This document shows positions 7,818 through 15,599 of a stretch of 33,289 nt of DNA, piece after piece. Below the pieces are notes generated by a model. That model had not been told where the DNA came from. It worked only from the letters and a program-made list of their open reading frames with translations, and ran no database searches. The position numbers were made by a program, and so were the translations under genes. How positions within the stretch are numbered: position 1 is the stretch's first letter; each line of letters begins with the position of its first letter. The stretch is from Rhodospirillaceae bacterium (GTDB lineage: Bacteria > Pseudomonadota > Alphaproteobacteria > Thalassobaculales > Thalassobaculaceae), in the NCBI GenBank assembly GCA_002709155.1, contig PAQA01000037.1, positions 1 through 33,289 on the forward strand, given 5' to 3'.

Positions 7818-7847
7818 TTAACATTGTTTATGATCACCGCTTATAAT
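7818..7847 (+). promoter_or_regulatory. Candidate promoter of the small PodJ-module gene
   Basis: TTAACA, an 18-base spacer and a perfect TATAAT precede the gene at 7867. Exactly the same hexamers and spacer length occur before the next gene (8293-8322). The predicted start of transcription would lie close to the AGGAG ribosome-binding site, giving a very short leader. Confidence 0.5.
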
Positions 7848-7866
7848 GCACACAGGAGATAGATCA

Positions 7867-8274
7867 ATGGTCAAAACAGTCATTACTGAAAACTTTCCAT
7901 GGAGCATTAAAGGGATTTCTATCGAAGCTCGAAAACTTGCGAAAGAAGGAGCGGCGAAAGAAGGTCTCACTATTGGGCAATGGTTAAAAAAAATAATAAA
8001 TGAAGATCATGATGAAAGTTTCACCTCACCAAATAAATCATTGGGGGATGCTGACCCGGAAATTGCCGTTACAAAAACGCTAAAATCTGATTTATCCCAA
8101 CGCCGACCAATGAAAATCCACGATGAAGCTATGGTTCTTGAACTTATTACCCAAATTGAAAAAAGATACCTTGATCTGGCCACACCTATACAGTCTATCT
8201 TAAGTCAATTGTCGTTGCGGATAGATTTAGTTGAGTCCAAAATTAAGAAAGACACAGTAACCGATGATTTGTAA
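7867..8274 (+). CDS. Stand-alone PodJ-type N-terminal module protein
   Basis: A 135-residue soluble protein that I do not know as a named family. Its first 40 residues, PWSIKGISIEARKLAKEGAA then TIGQWLKKII, match the PWSVKGID...IGxWIN module that opens alphaproteobacterial PodJ/Sel1 polar proteins. The gene immediately downstream opens with the same module. A later stretch, LITQIEKRYLDLATPIQSIL through LRIDLVESKI, also aligns with residues about 85-120 of that downstream protein. This gene therefore looks like a duplicated cytoplasmic head without the membrane, Sel1 and peptidoglycan-binding parts. The track starts at 7846. I choose the ATG at 7867 because AGGAG lies 8 bases upstream. A regulatory or competing partner for the full-length protein is an inference. 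Confidence 0.8.
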   Translation: MVKTVITENFPWSIKGISIEARKLAKEGAAKEGLTIGQWLKKIINEDHDESFTSPNKSLGDADPEIAVTKTLKSDLSQRRPMKIHDEAMVLELITQIEKRYLDLATPIQSILSQLSLRIDLVESKIKKDTVTDDL

Positions 8275-8292
8275 TGACAGCATCTTCTTTAC

Positions 8293-8322
8293 TTAACAAT
8301 TTACCTTTCTTCGGTTTATAAT
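8293..8322 (+). promoter_or_regulatory. Candidate promoter of the PodJ-like gene
   Basis: TTAACA, an 18-base spacer and TATAAT, identical in hexamers and spacing to the candidate promoter at 7818-7847 before the preceding paralogue. Transcription would begin near 8329, leaving a leader of about 28 bases before the ATG at 8357. Confidence 0.55.
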
Positions 8323-8356
8323 ATTAAAGTACCGGTTGAGTTTATTGGAAGAAGGT

Positions 8357-9430
8357 ATGGCCAGACTAATTGCCCCTTGGAGTGTCAAAGGTATTGATAA
8401 TGAAACGCGAGAATTAGCACGTCAAAAAGCCAAGAATTCTGGCATCAATATTGGGGCCTGGATAAATAGAGCAATACTCGACCACGGATCTCGAGAACAA
8501 TCTGGCGCTACCGACCTACATAATGTCGCGGCCGATAGTATTCCCGAAAACTCGTATTCCCAACGGTCTTTAAATGAACCCCCTAATGATATAATTTTTC
8601 AAAGATTGCAGCAATTAAATAAGAATCTAGATGGTGAATTGCGGCCAATTATGTTTGCTCTAAACAATCTAGCCCTGCGCTTAACGGCGGCGGAAGCATT
8701 GCAGAAAAAAGAACCAAAGAAAATAAATAGAATTGAACCGGTTGTTATAAATCCTGAAGTGGACGAGAACGCTAGAAACAAGATTATAAACGAAGAACTG
8801 GACACGGAAGAACTGATAAACGAGCAGTCGAAACCCAGTTTAGAGCGTCCAGATCCTTTTCCCCCGGCAGGCGATCTTAATGAAGGGGTAGATGTTCCAG
8901 AAACGCTTCGACAAAAAAGTAATATGGAATTGGAGAGTGTTCCAAACGCTGAAAATAAGCAGTCCAATGGCAAGAGCTTTAGTGCAAAAGCACTTATGAT
9001 TTTGCTTGGTTTGATAGTTTTTTCTGCTGTAGGAGCAGCATCACTTTACTTTGTCCCCCAAACAACAAACAAAATTGCGAAGGAGATAAGTGCAGCAACC
9101 GAACACCACTTAGACGCTGTATCGAAAACGTTAAATGACTCGCTGCTCTATTCGCAAAGATTACTCGAGTTATTTTTGGGGAAGAGCGCTGGTGTGGTAG
9201 AGACGGAAGAAAAATCCAAAATTTATAAAGGCTCGAGCAGTAACAAAGAGGGTTCCAAAACAACCGAAAGCAAACTAGGAAATAAAACACCACCTTCTGT
9301 TTCCAGTGGATTAGTGCTTTCTCATGTGGAAAACTCTGTCTCTAGAAATATCGTAGCTTTGAACGCTAATAAACAAAATAAGCCTATAAATAATTCTTTA
9401 CACGAGGAAAAACGCAAAAAAAAACATTAA
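8357..9430 (+). CDS. PodJ-like polar scaffold, N-terminal part (frame-split gene)
   Basis: The 5' part of a PodJ/Sel1-type protein. Residues 1-45 are the PWSVKGIDNETRELA...NIGAWINRAI module. Residues 80-115 are a helical segment shared with the preceding small paralogue. An acidic linker follows, then one membrane segment at about 211-233 (ALMILLGLIVFSAVGAASLYF). The rest up to the stop is polar and presumably periplasmic. In Caulobacter, PodJ places stalk and pilus factors at one pole; here the cytoplasmic part is much shorter and lacks the long coiled coil, so orthology is not claimed. The track begins at a TTG (8336). I prefer ATG 8357, with GGAAG about 5 bases upstream. The frame stops at 9428-9430 just past an A9 run, and the Sel1/peptidoglycan part continues in the -1 frame (next entry). 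Confidence 0.75.
   Translation: MARLIAPWSVKGIDNETRELARQKAKNSGINIGAWINRAILDHGSREQSGATDLHNVAADSIPENSYSQRSLNEPPNDIIFQRLQQLNKNLDGELRPIMFALNNLALRLTAAEALQKKEPKKINRIEPVVINPEVDENARNKIINEELDTEELINEQSKPSLERPDPFPPAGDLNEGVDVPETLRQKSNMELESVPNAENKQSNGKSFSAKALMILLGLIVFSAVGAASLYFVPQTTNKIAKEISAATEHHLDAVSKTLNDSLLYSQRLLELFLGKSAGVVETEEKSKIYKGSSSNKEGSKTTESKLGNKTPPSVSSGLVLSHVENSVSRNIVALNANKQNKPINNSLHEEKRKKKH
9416..9424 (+). other. A9 slippage run at the frame junction
   Basis: Nine consecutive A read as AAA-AAA-AAA after CGC, then CAT TAA closes the upstream frame. One extra A in the transcript, or a -1 ribosomal slip on A-AAA-AAA, would read on into ACA TTA AAA TTT and join the downstream Sel1 frame without a stop. 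A sequencing or assembly undercall of the homopolymer would look the same. Confidence 0.6.
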
Positions 9431-10173
9431 AATTTCTACGGGCTAAAGCAAATAATGGTGATGCAGTTGCTCAGTATAAATTGGGCCTTCATTGGATAAA
9501 AAAAGAAAAAAGTCAAAACAATTATTTGAAGGCGGCTACTTGGTTTAAATTAGCCGCAGTGCAGGGCCTTAAAAATGCTCAGTACATTTTAGGTGTTCTT
9601 TACGATACGGGCGTTGGCTTGGCGAAAGACGAAAACCAAGCTTTTTTATGGTACCACGCAGCCGCTAATCGTCATCATCCTATGGCTCAATTTAATATAG
9701 CTAACTTTTACTTGGAAAGAGAAAACGGGAAAGATGATTTTGCAAATGCGCTGCGTTGGTTTGAATTGGCTTCAAAAAATGGAGTGGACGAAGCGGCGCA
9801 TAATGTCTCTATATTATCTATAGTGGACAAATTTTCCAAATTGAAAAAATCAGATATACTGAAGCTGTATACTAGAGAGCCGTCAAAACAACTGAAAAAG
9901 CTCTCCATGAGCTCCATCCCATACAAATTAAAAAATGGGGCGGAAACTCAAAAATTCGAAATCACTCAAAAGAAAGAGATAGAAAGTAGTTTGGTTCTAT
10001 CTATACAAAAAGAACTTCGGTTGGATGGTTTTTATTTAGGCCCATTAGATGGGAACTTAGGACCTAACACCAAAGCTGCGATCAGTGCGTATCAGCTGGA
10101 AAATGGACTTGTAGCGTCAGGGAAGCCATCAATCCAATTATTGGATTATATTAAACGCGAAACAAATAAATAG
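9424..10173 (+). CDS. PodJ-like scaffold, C-terminal part: Sel1 repeats and peptidoglycan-binding domain
   Basis: The continuation of the preceding gene in the -1 frame. The track begins it at a TTG (9481), but the open frame and Sel1 homology reach back through FLRAKANNGDAVAQYKLGLH into the A9 run, so there is no natural start here. Three or so Sel1-like repeats follow: YKLGLHWIKK, then AATWFKLAAVQGLKNAQYIL with GVLYDTGVG, then AFLWYHAAANRHHPMAQFNI and ALRWFELASKNG. The last 60 residues are a PG_binding_1 domain (IQKELRLDGFYLGPLDGNLG, then TKAAISAYQ). In PodJ-like proteins these parts are periplasmic. With the upstream part the protein would have about 605 residues. It converges on ispE across a short hairpin. 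Confidence 0.75.
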   Translation, partial: TLKFLRAKANNGDAVAQYKLGLHWIKKEKSQNNYLKAATWFKLAAVQGLKNAQYILGVLYDTGVGLAKDENQAFLWYHAAANRHHPMAQFNIANFYLERENGKDDFANALRWFELASKNGVDEAAHNVSILSIVDKFSKLKKSDILKLYTREPSKQLKKLSMSSIPYKLKNGAETQKFEITQKKEIESSLVLSIQKELRLDGFYLGPLDGNLGPNTKAAISAYQLENGLVASGKPSIQLLDYIKRETNK

Positions 10174-10185
10174 TCCGTTCGCATT

Positions 10186-10211
10186 GGCATGATACATCAA
10201 ATAATCATGCC
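10186..10211. terminator. Hairpin between convergent podJ-like gene and ispE
   Basis: GGCATGAT (10186-10193) and ATCATGCC (10204-10211) form a perfect 8-base inverted repeat with a 10-base loop. It lies between two convergent stops and overlaps the ispE stop codon. It could serve both strands. No clear U-tract follows on either strand, so intrinsic termination is not assured. Confidence 0.45.
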
Positions 10212-11065
10212 CCCTTTAAAAAGGTGGAGGCGGCCCACCATCCATAATTCCTGATTTGTTCCTCCGCTTTGATGACGTTCACTGTTTCATTGGGTTCGAA
10301 TAACGCAAAACATGTGGCGCCACTACCTGACATTCCAACAGCTTTAATACCTTTCAACTTTCTTAGAACAAACAAAACTTCTTTTATAACTGGAGCTAGT
10401 TTAATAGCGGGCTCAATTAAGTCGTTTGGAGTATTGCATCCGATATTTTTGAATATTTCTTCAACATCTACGTTAGCGTTCTCATCTGCTGGTTCAAACA
10501 AATCTTTTTTTGAAAATGTTTCAAATACTGCCTTAGTAGATAGCTTGATATTTGGATTTACGAGTAATATTGGCATATTTGGGATTCCGCCAATAATTGA
10601 TAATTTTTCTCCCCTACCTTCCATTTTGAGGGCCCTTCCAGAAAGGCAGGCTGGGACGTCTGATCCCAAATTTAACCCTATTTCGCTCATTCTCTCCTCG
10701 CTTATTCTCGCTTTTGGGGCCAATAGGTTAAGCATTTTTAGAACACAGGCTGCGTCTGCGGATCCGCCACCAAGTCCAGCTGCAACGGGAATTTGCTTAA
10801 ATATCTTGATGGTAACGGGCTGAGCCCAAATTGTTTCCTTTCGAAAATATTCGAGGGCTTTGACTACTATATTGTCGCCCTCCAAATCTTTTGAAAAAGG
10901 GCCGCTGATTTCTAATTGGTCGCAAAAACTGTTAGTAAAAATTTCCACTTCATCACCAAAATCAGAGAACGCTGTTATGCTCTCAATAAGATGGAAGCCG
11001 GTTTCGTTCTTTCCCAATATTTTAAGGGTTAAGTTAATTTTTGCCCGGGCTATAGATTTTAGCAT
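10205..11065 (-). CDS. ispE: 4-diphosphocytidyl-2-C-methyl-D-erythritol kinase
   Basis: A GHMP-family kinase of the non-mevalonate (MEP) isoprenoid pathway that phosphorylates the 2-hydroxyl of CDP-methylerythritol with ATP. Seen are ARAKINLTLKI with the conserved lysine K9, GFHLIESI, the ATP-binding loop IPVAAGLGGGSADAACV (93-108) with the catalytic-type Asp104, and the C-terminal glycine motif GMSGSGATCFALF. The 286-residue length is normal. It is the third gene of a minus-strand run ETF-QO, TPR lipoprotein, ispE, with 22 bases separating it from the TPR gene, so the three are probably one operon. This order is familiar from other Alphaproteobacteria. Confidence 0.96.
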   Translation of the reverse strand: MLKSIARAKINLTLKILGKNETGFHLIESITAFSDFGDEVEIFTNSFCDQLEISGPFSKDLEGDNIVVKALEYFRKETIWAQPVTIKIFKQIPVAAGLGGGSADAACVLKMLNLLAPKARISEERMSEIGLNLGSDVPACLSGRALKMEGRGEKLSIIGGIPNMPILLVNPNIKLSTKAVFETFSKKDLFEPADENANVDVEEIFKNIGCNTPNDLIEPAIKLAPVIKEVLFVLRKLKGIKAVGMSGSGATCFALFEPNETVNVIKAEEQIRNYGWWAASTFLKGA

Positions 11066-11087
11066 CTCTGATAAACTCTCTTAGCTT

Positions 11088-12827
11088 TCAATTAGCTTCT
11101 AATCCTTGCTTCAATTTTCGATTGATAGATTCCAGATGAGCGGCATCCAGTTTCATACTTTTTACCTTATCCCACTGAAAACGCGCTTCCAATTTTCTAC
11201 CAACCTTCCAGTATGCATCGCCAAGATGATCATTTATTGTGGCGTCGTTTGGCCGCAATTGAACGGCCCGTTCCAATTCTGGAACGGCTCTCTTATAGTC
11301 GCCCGATTGATATAGGACCCACCCCAAGCTATCAGCAATATAGCCATCTCTAGGTCGCTGTTCTACAGCTTTCACTATCAGCTCATTTGCCTCTGTAAGT
11401 TTTATGCCTTGCTCTGCCCATGCGTAACCCAGATAATTCATTACAAAAGGCTGATTGGGGGATAATTCCAGAGCTTTCAAAAAGTCAGCTTCTGCCTTAT
11501 CCCAATGTTTCGACTGCTCGTAGGCTATCCCGCGGCTGTAGTATAGTATCCAATCAGCGTTTTCAGTGCTGATTTTTAATTGTAGCGCTCTGGAATATGC
11601 TTTTATAGCCTCGCCCCATTTTTTTAAGCTGCGCTTTAAATCACCAATATGAACATAGGCGCGATACTCTTTAGGATTATTTTGGATAATTTTTTCCAAC
11701 AAACTGACAGCGTCTTCAGTTTTTTCAATACTTTGTAATGTTGTTGCTAAGTTAAATTGTGCAAACAAGAAATATGCAGATTTTACCTTAATTTTTGAGA
11801 AGTGATCGATAGCTTGGTGGTGTTTACCGCTTTGATTGAGCATTTCTCCAAGAAGTATATCGGCGGGGGCGAATCTAGGGCGCATATAAAGCGATAACCG
11901 AGCAAAAATAATAGCAAGTTCGTCTGTAAGATCATTTTTCAAGGCTTGAGAGATATCAAATAATGCTTCAGCTAGACCGTCTGAGGCATTAGTTATAAAA
12001 ACTTCCCTATCTAATAATGCGGTTTTTTCCTCCAATATTGTGTTAAGGACAGTAGCATCAACATCATTTTGGGTTAGTCTTTTAACCATTTCTCGCGCTT
12101 GAGCTAGACGAGCGCTTCTAGCATAGTGGGCTGCTGTGGAAATTTTCAACCTATCCGGTGGGACAGAATGGTGTAAAAGCGCTTTTTCAAACGCCGCATC
12201 TGCTTTTTGAACTTCCCCTGCAATTTGATATCCAAGCCCGAGATGCAGCAAGCCGAGTATTTCGAAGCCTTCTTTTTCACTTATTTTAGAAAAAGAAGCT
12301 ACCCCCAAATCCACCTTACCTTTAGCTATCGAGGTCCAGCCTAGAATAAGAGGACTCAAAATTTGGTTTAATTGAGACTGAGGTAGTTTGCCAAAAGCAT
12401 CACTTGCTTTTTCCCAGTTACCGGACTTTGCTTCGCGCAGGCCAATAACCAGCATCATAAAAGGTGAAACAGCATCCAGTTTAATAGAGTGTTCTGCCAG
12501 TTCCGCAGCTTCTTTTACATTACCAAGTCTCAACTCAGAGAGAAAGGCTTCTCTGATTAGTCTTATATCGTTCGGATCTTTTAAGCGAGCACGCTTGAAA
12601 TTTATTGATGCCATTCTGGAGTCATTATCTCGTCTGGCGTATCGCCCTGCCAAATAGTTTCCTGACATTGAGGTTTCAAAACCACTACTCAATGTGCGAA
12701 CAGATTCTGTAGGTTCATTAGCGCAGTTAGCAAGCAATGCTCCTACTAACACCAAACCGCTAAGTCTTCTCAAAAAAGATTGAAAAACAAGCAATCTAGC
12801 AGAACCTTCTTTAAGTAGTGCTAGCAT
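11088..12827 (-). CDS. TPR-repeat protein, probable lipoprotein
   Basis: A 579-residue protein with an N-terminal signal-like segment (LSGLVLVGALLANC) ending at Cys35. The -1 residue is Asn rather than Gly/Ala/Ser, so lipidation is probable but not certain. Most of the rest is TPR repeats. The clearest lie in the C-terminal third: ENADWILYYSRGIAYEQSKH, then KALELSPNQPFVMNYLGYAW, then DGYIADSLGWVLYQSGDYKR and LERAVQLRPNDATINDHLGD. The N-terminal GFETSMSGNYLAGRYARRDN segment fits alphaproteobacterial TPR proteins found between ETF-QO and IspE genes. Its role is unknown; it likely acts as a periplasmic or outer-membrane scaffold. It lies 15 bases after the ETF-QO stop in the same direction. Confidence 0.85.
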   Translation of the reverse strand: MLALLKEGSARLLVFQSFLRRLSGLVLVGALLANCANEPTESVRTLSSGFETSMSGNYLAGRYARRDNDSRMASINFKRARLKDPNDIRLIREAFLSELRLGNVKEAAELAEHSIKLDAVSPFMMLVIGLREAKSGNWEKASDAFGKLPQSQLNQILSPLILGWTSIAKGKVDLGVASFSKISEKEGFEILGLLHLGLGYQIAGEVQKADAAFEKALLHHSVPPDRLKISTAAHYARSARLAQAREMVKRLTQNDVDATVLNTILEEKTALLDREVFITNASDGLAEALFDISQALKNDLTDELAIIFARLSLYMRPRFAPADILLGEMLNQSGKHHQAIDHFSKIKVKSAYFLFAQFNLATTLQSIEKTEDAVSLLEKIIQNNPKEYRAYVHIGDLKRSLKKWGEAIKAYSRALQLKISTENADWILYYSRGIAYEQSKHWDKAEADFLKALELSPNQPFVMNYLGYAWAEQGIKLTEANELIVKAVEQRPRDGYIADSLGWVLYQSGDYKRAVPELERAVQLRPNDATINDHLGDAYWKVGRKLEARFQWDKVKSMKLDAAHLESINRKLKQGLEAN

Positions 12828-12842
12828 ATTTATACTATTCGA

Positions 12843-14486
12843 TTACATATTCGGATAATTTGGACCGCCTCCACCTTCTGGAACAACCCAGTTTATATTC
12901 TGCGACATGTCTTTGATATCACACGTCTTGCAGTGAACACAGTTCTGCGCATTTATCTGTAATTGAGGCATTAATCCTTGGTCATCATATACTATTTCGT
13001 AGACTCCAGCTGGGCAAAATCGTTGCTCAGGTGCGTCGTAGTATTTGAGGTTGTAGTCTACAGGAACCGAATCATCTTTAAGTTTGAGATGCGCCGGCTG
13101 ATTTTCTTCATGGTTTGTATTAGATAGAAACACTGATGATGGCTTATCAAAACTTATTTCCCCATCTGGTTTCGGATAATCTATCTTTTCGCAGTGACTA
13201 GCAAGTTTCAGTGAGTCGTGGTCATTGTGATGCTTGAGTGTCCACGGAGCTTTCCCTTTGAAGATGTATGTGTCAATAGCTGCGTGGATAAACCCAAATA
13301 GTAACCCTGCTCGAAAACCAGGTCTTATATTTCTTACCTTGAATAATTCACTCCAAAGCCAACTTTTAGAAAGTTGTTCCTTATAATCTGCGACTTCAAC
13401 TCCGAACTCCTCTTTGTTTTCTTTTGCAAATGTTTGAGCGATTGATTCTGCAGCTGTTATTCCTGATTTCATAGCGGTGTGCGTTCCCTTAATTTTAGGG
13501 ACATTTAGGAACCCAGCACTACAACCTACAATTAATCCGCCCGGAAATGATAAATCGGGAATTGATTGATAGCCTCCTTCATTTAATGCCCGGGCTCCAT
13601 AGGCGATACGTCGGCCTCCCTCAAAATATGGTTTGATTTTAGGATGTAGTTTAAAGCGTTGAAACTCATCAAACGGACTTAGATGAGGATTTTGGTAGTC
13701 GAGACCGATCACATAGCCGACAGAGACTTGGTTATCTTCGAGATGATAAAGAAATGATCCTCCATAAGTCGAATTATCAATAGGCCATCCTACTGTGTGT
13801 ACTGCTAGTCCCTGTTTATGTTTATCTGGCGAGATCTCCCAAAGTTCCTTTATCCCAATAGCAAAGGTTTGTGGGTCCGCATTTTTACGCAATTGAAACT
13901 TTTCAAAGATTTGTTTTGTTAAAGAGCCACGAACCCCTTCAGAGAAAACGGTTTGTTTGGCGTGCAACTCTATCCCTTGAGTATAATTTGGGGTTTGTTC
14001 TCCATCCTTACCAATACCCATATCGCCTGTCGCTACGCCTTTTACTGAGCCATCAGGGTTGAACAAAATTTCAGAGGCAGCAAACCCAGGATAAATTTCT
14101 ACCCCAAGAGACTCCGCTTGTTCTGCTAACCATCTGCAGAAATTGCCTAAACTAATAATATAATTTCCATGGTTATTCATTTGTGGGGGGGTAGGTAGCT
14201 GAAAACTAGCGTTTTTCGTCAAAAAAAGAAACTTGTCACTTGTAACTGGCGTATTCAAAGGTGCGCCTCGCTCTTTCCAATCCGGAAATAATTCAAATAA
14301 CGCCCTTGGCTCGAGCACTGCGCCAGATAAAATATGCGCCCCCACTTCTGAGCCTTTTTCAAGAACGCAAACACTAATGTCTTTGCCAGTTGCCTCACTG
14401 ATCTGACGTAGTTTGATCGCGGTGGATAAACCTGATGGTCCAGCGCCCACAATCACCACATCGTATTCCATTGATTCGCGTTCCAT
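12843..14486 (-). CDS. Electron transfer flavoprotein-ubiquinone oxidoreductase
   Basis: A membrane-associated flavo-iron-sulfur enzyme that passes electrons from reduced electron transfer flavoprotein, fed by acyl-CoA dehydrogenases and similar enzymes, to ubiquinone. The FAD-binding loop is [12 protein letters not shown] at 10-21. The C-terminal 4Fe-4S cluster has all four cysteines: C491 in RFCPAG and C516, C519 and C522 in NCVHCKTC. The protein ends with the familiar [15 protein letters not shown]. The 547-residue length is normal. Two starts are possible, the ATG at 14486 and another five codons in; [11 protein letters not shown] resembles relatives, so I keep the first. It heads the run with the TPR and ispE genes and is divergent from the UDG gene. 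A possible electron donor, the flavoenzyme at 25299, lies elsewhere in the window. Confidence 0.97.
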   Translation of the reverse strand: MERESMEYDVVIVGAGPSGLSTAIKLRQISEATGKDISVCVLEKGSEVGAHILSGAVLEPRALFELFPDWKERGAPLNTPVTSDKFLFLTKNASFQLPTPPQMNNHGNYIISLGNFCRWLAEQAESLGVEIYPGFAASEILFNPDGSVKGVATGDMGIGKDGEQTPNYTQGIELHAKQTVFSEGVRGSLTKQIFEKFQLRKNADPQTFAIGIKELWEISPDKHKQGLAVHTVGWPIDNSTYGGSFLYHLEDNQVSVGYVIGLDYQNPHLSPFDEFQRFKLHPKIKPYFEGGRRIAYGARALNEGGYQSIPDLSFPGGLIVGCSAGFLNVPKIKGTHTAMKSGITAAESIAQTFAKENKEEFGVEVADYKEQLSKSWLWSELFKVRNIRPGFRAGLLFGFIHAAIDTYIFKGKAPWTLKHHNDHDSLKLASHCEKIDYPKPDGEISFDKPSSVFLSNTNHEENQPAHLKLKDDSVPVDYNLKYYDAPEQRFCPAGVYEIVYDDQGLMPQLQINAQNCVHCKTCDIKDMSQNINWVVPEGGGGPNYPNM

Positions 14487-14596
14487 TAGCCCCCGCTTAA
14501 TTTGTGCAAAAGTACTATCTATAATATGATGCAGTGGTCGGCTTTCGGCAAGCGGTACAAGAAAAATCTGTCATCAAAAAATTAAAAAAGTAGGTC

Positions 14597-15370
14597 ATGA
14601 AAGAAAAAATCACTAGTCTAAAACTTTCCAAATGGATAGTTGAATCAGGTCAGGACGAGCTATTAAGTGAATCGCCACAAAACCGATTTTTTGATCCTGA
14701 CTCTGAGTCGAAAGTTTTGGAGGTGGTTCCTTCTAGAAAAATCGCGCCACAAGATAAAATTGATTCCCCTAAAAATATAAATTCCACCGAAATAGCCAAT
14801 ATGGCATCAACTTTGGTGGAGTTGCGAGAGTCAATGATTAATTACGATGGTTGTTCGTTAAAACATACCGCCATGAACATAGTTTTTGGCGATGGAGATG
14901 AAAAATCAGATGTAATGCTCATCGGTGAGGCTCCTGGTGCTGATGAAGATAGGGAAGGGATACCTTTTGTGGGGTTGAGTGGTAAGTTACTAAATAAGAT
15001 GCTCAGCTCGGTTGGACTGTCGCGTTCAGAAGTATACATCACCAATATAATTCCGTGGCGTCCGCCCGGAAATAGGCAGCCCACTATTCAAGAAACAGCT
15101 GCGTGTTTACCCTTTATCCAAAGGCATATAGAACTTATCAATCCCAAAGTTTTAATTTTGGTTGGTGGGACAGCTTCTAAGACATTGTTAGTTCGTAAAG
15201 AAGGTATAATGCGATTGAGGGGCCGTTGGTTTGATTATCAGAAAAGCGATAAAACAGTCATTCCTGCTCTATCGATCTTTCATCCCGCATTTTTGCTGCG
15301 TTCTCCGGCACAAAAGGTCAATGCTTGGAAAGATCTCTTAGCTATTAGGAGTCGGTTAAAAAATCTTTAG
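14597..15370 (+). CDS. Uracil-DNA glycosylase, family 4-like
   Basis: Removes uracil from DNA in base-excision repair. Motif 1 is IGEAPGADEDREGIPFVG (109-126), with the water-activating region of family 4/5 enzymes. TNIIPWRPPGNRQPT (149-163) follows, and the leucine-loop motif is HPAFLLRSP (229-237). Classical family 4 enzymes hold a 4Fe-4S cluster with four cysteines. Only Cys86 (DGCSL) and Cys170 (TAACLPF) are present here, so a normal cluster is unlikely. Alphaproteobacterial relatives that I recall share this single DGCxLK pattern. The first 65 residues are a polar, probably disordered extension. It is divergent from ETF-QO with 110 bases between, and the lytic transglycosylase follows after 229 bases. 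Confidence 0.9.
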   Translation: MKEKITSLKLSKWIVESGQDELLSESPQNRFFDPDSESKVLEVVPSRKIAPQDKIDSPKNINSTEIANMASTLVELRESMINYDGCSLKHTAMNIVFGDGDEKSDVMLIGEAPGADEDREGIPFVGLSGKLLNKMLSSVGLSRSEVYITNIIPWRPPGNRQPTIQETAACLPFIQRHIELINPKVLILVGGTASKTLLVRKEGIMRLRGRWFDYQKSDKTVIPALSIFHPAFLLRSPAQKVNAWKDLLAIRSRLKNL

Positions 15371-15599
15371 TTTTGATGTTCGGGCGTGTAGTTAATTAAC
15401 TTATTTCCGTGCTCCTTAATAAATAAACTTAAATTGAATAGTCATAATTTAACCCTTGCCCTAGCGTAGGAGCTGGCGTTAGCTAGGTGGTCAGGTTTGG
15501 TTCAGCAAAATTTTTAATCTTTACTATGATAGAGAAAAGACCATTATAAAACTCATAGAAAATCGAATAGAAGTACAATTCGGACTACTTCTCTTTAGT
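15371..15599. other. Intergenic region before the lytic transglycosylase
   Basis: 229 bases. It contains CCTAGC (15460-15465) and GCTAGG (15482-15487), a 6-base inverted repeat with no T-tract. The transglycosylase frame is open from 15483, but no ATG, GTG or TTG lies in that frame before 15600. An ATG at 15526 in the +1-offset frame (MIEK...) might mark the original start (see findings). Confidence 0.4.

Noticed and set aside
7681-10173. Integrative element at tRNA-Gln carrying the PodJ-like genes
   Set aside because: There is no integrase, no repeat of the tRNA 3' end was seen, and the genes are typical alphaproteobacterial core-type functions.
15460-15487. CCTAGC/GCTAGG hairpin as a terminator of the UDG gene
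   Set aside because: Only six base pairs, a 16-base loop and no T-tract.
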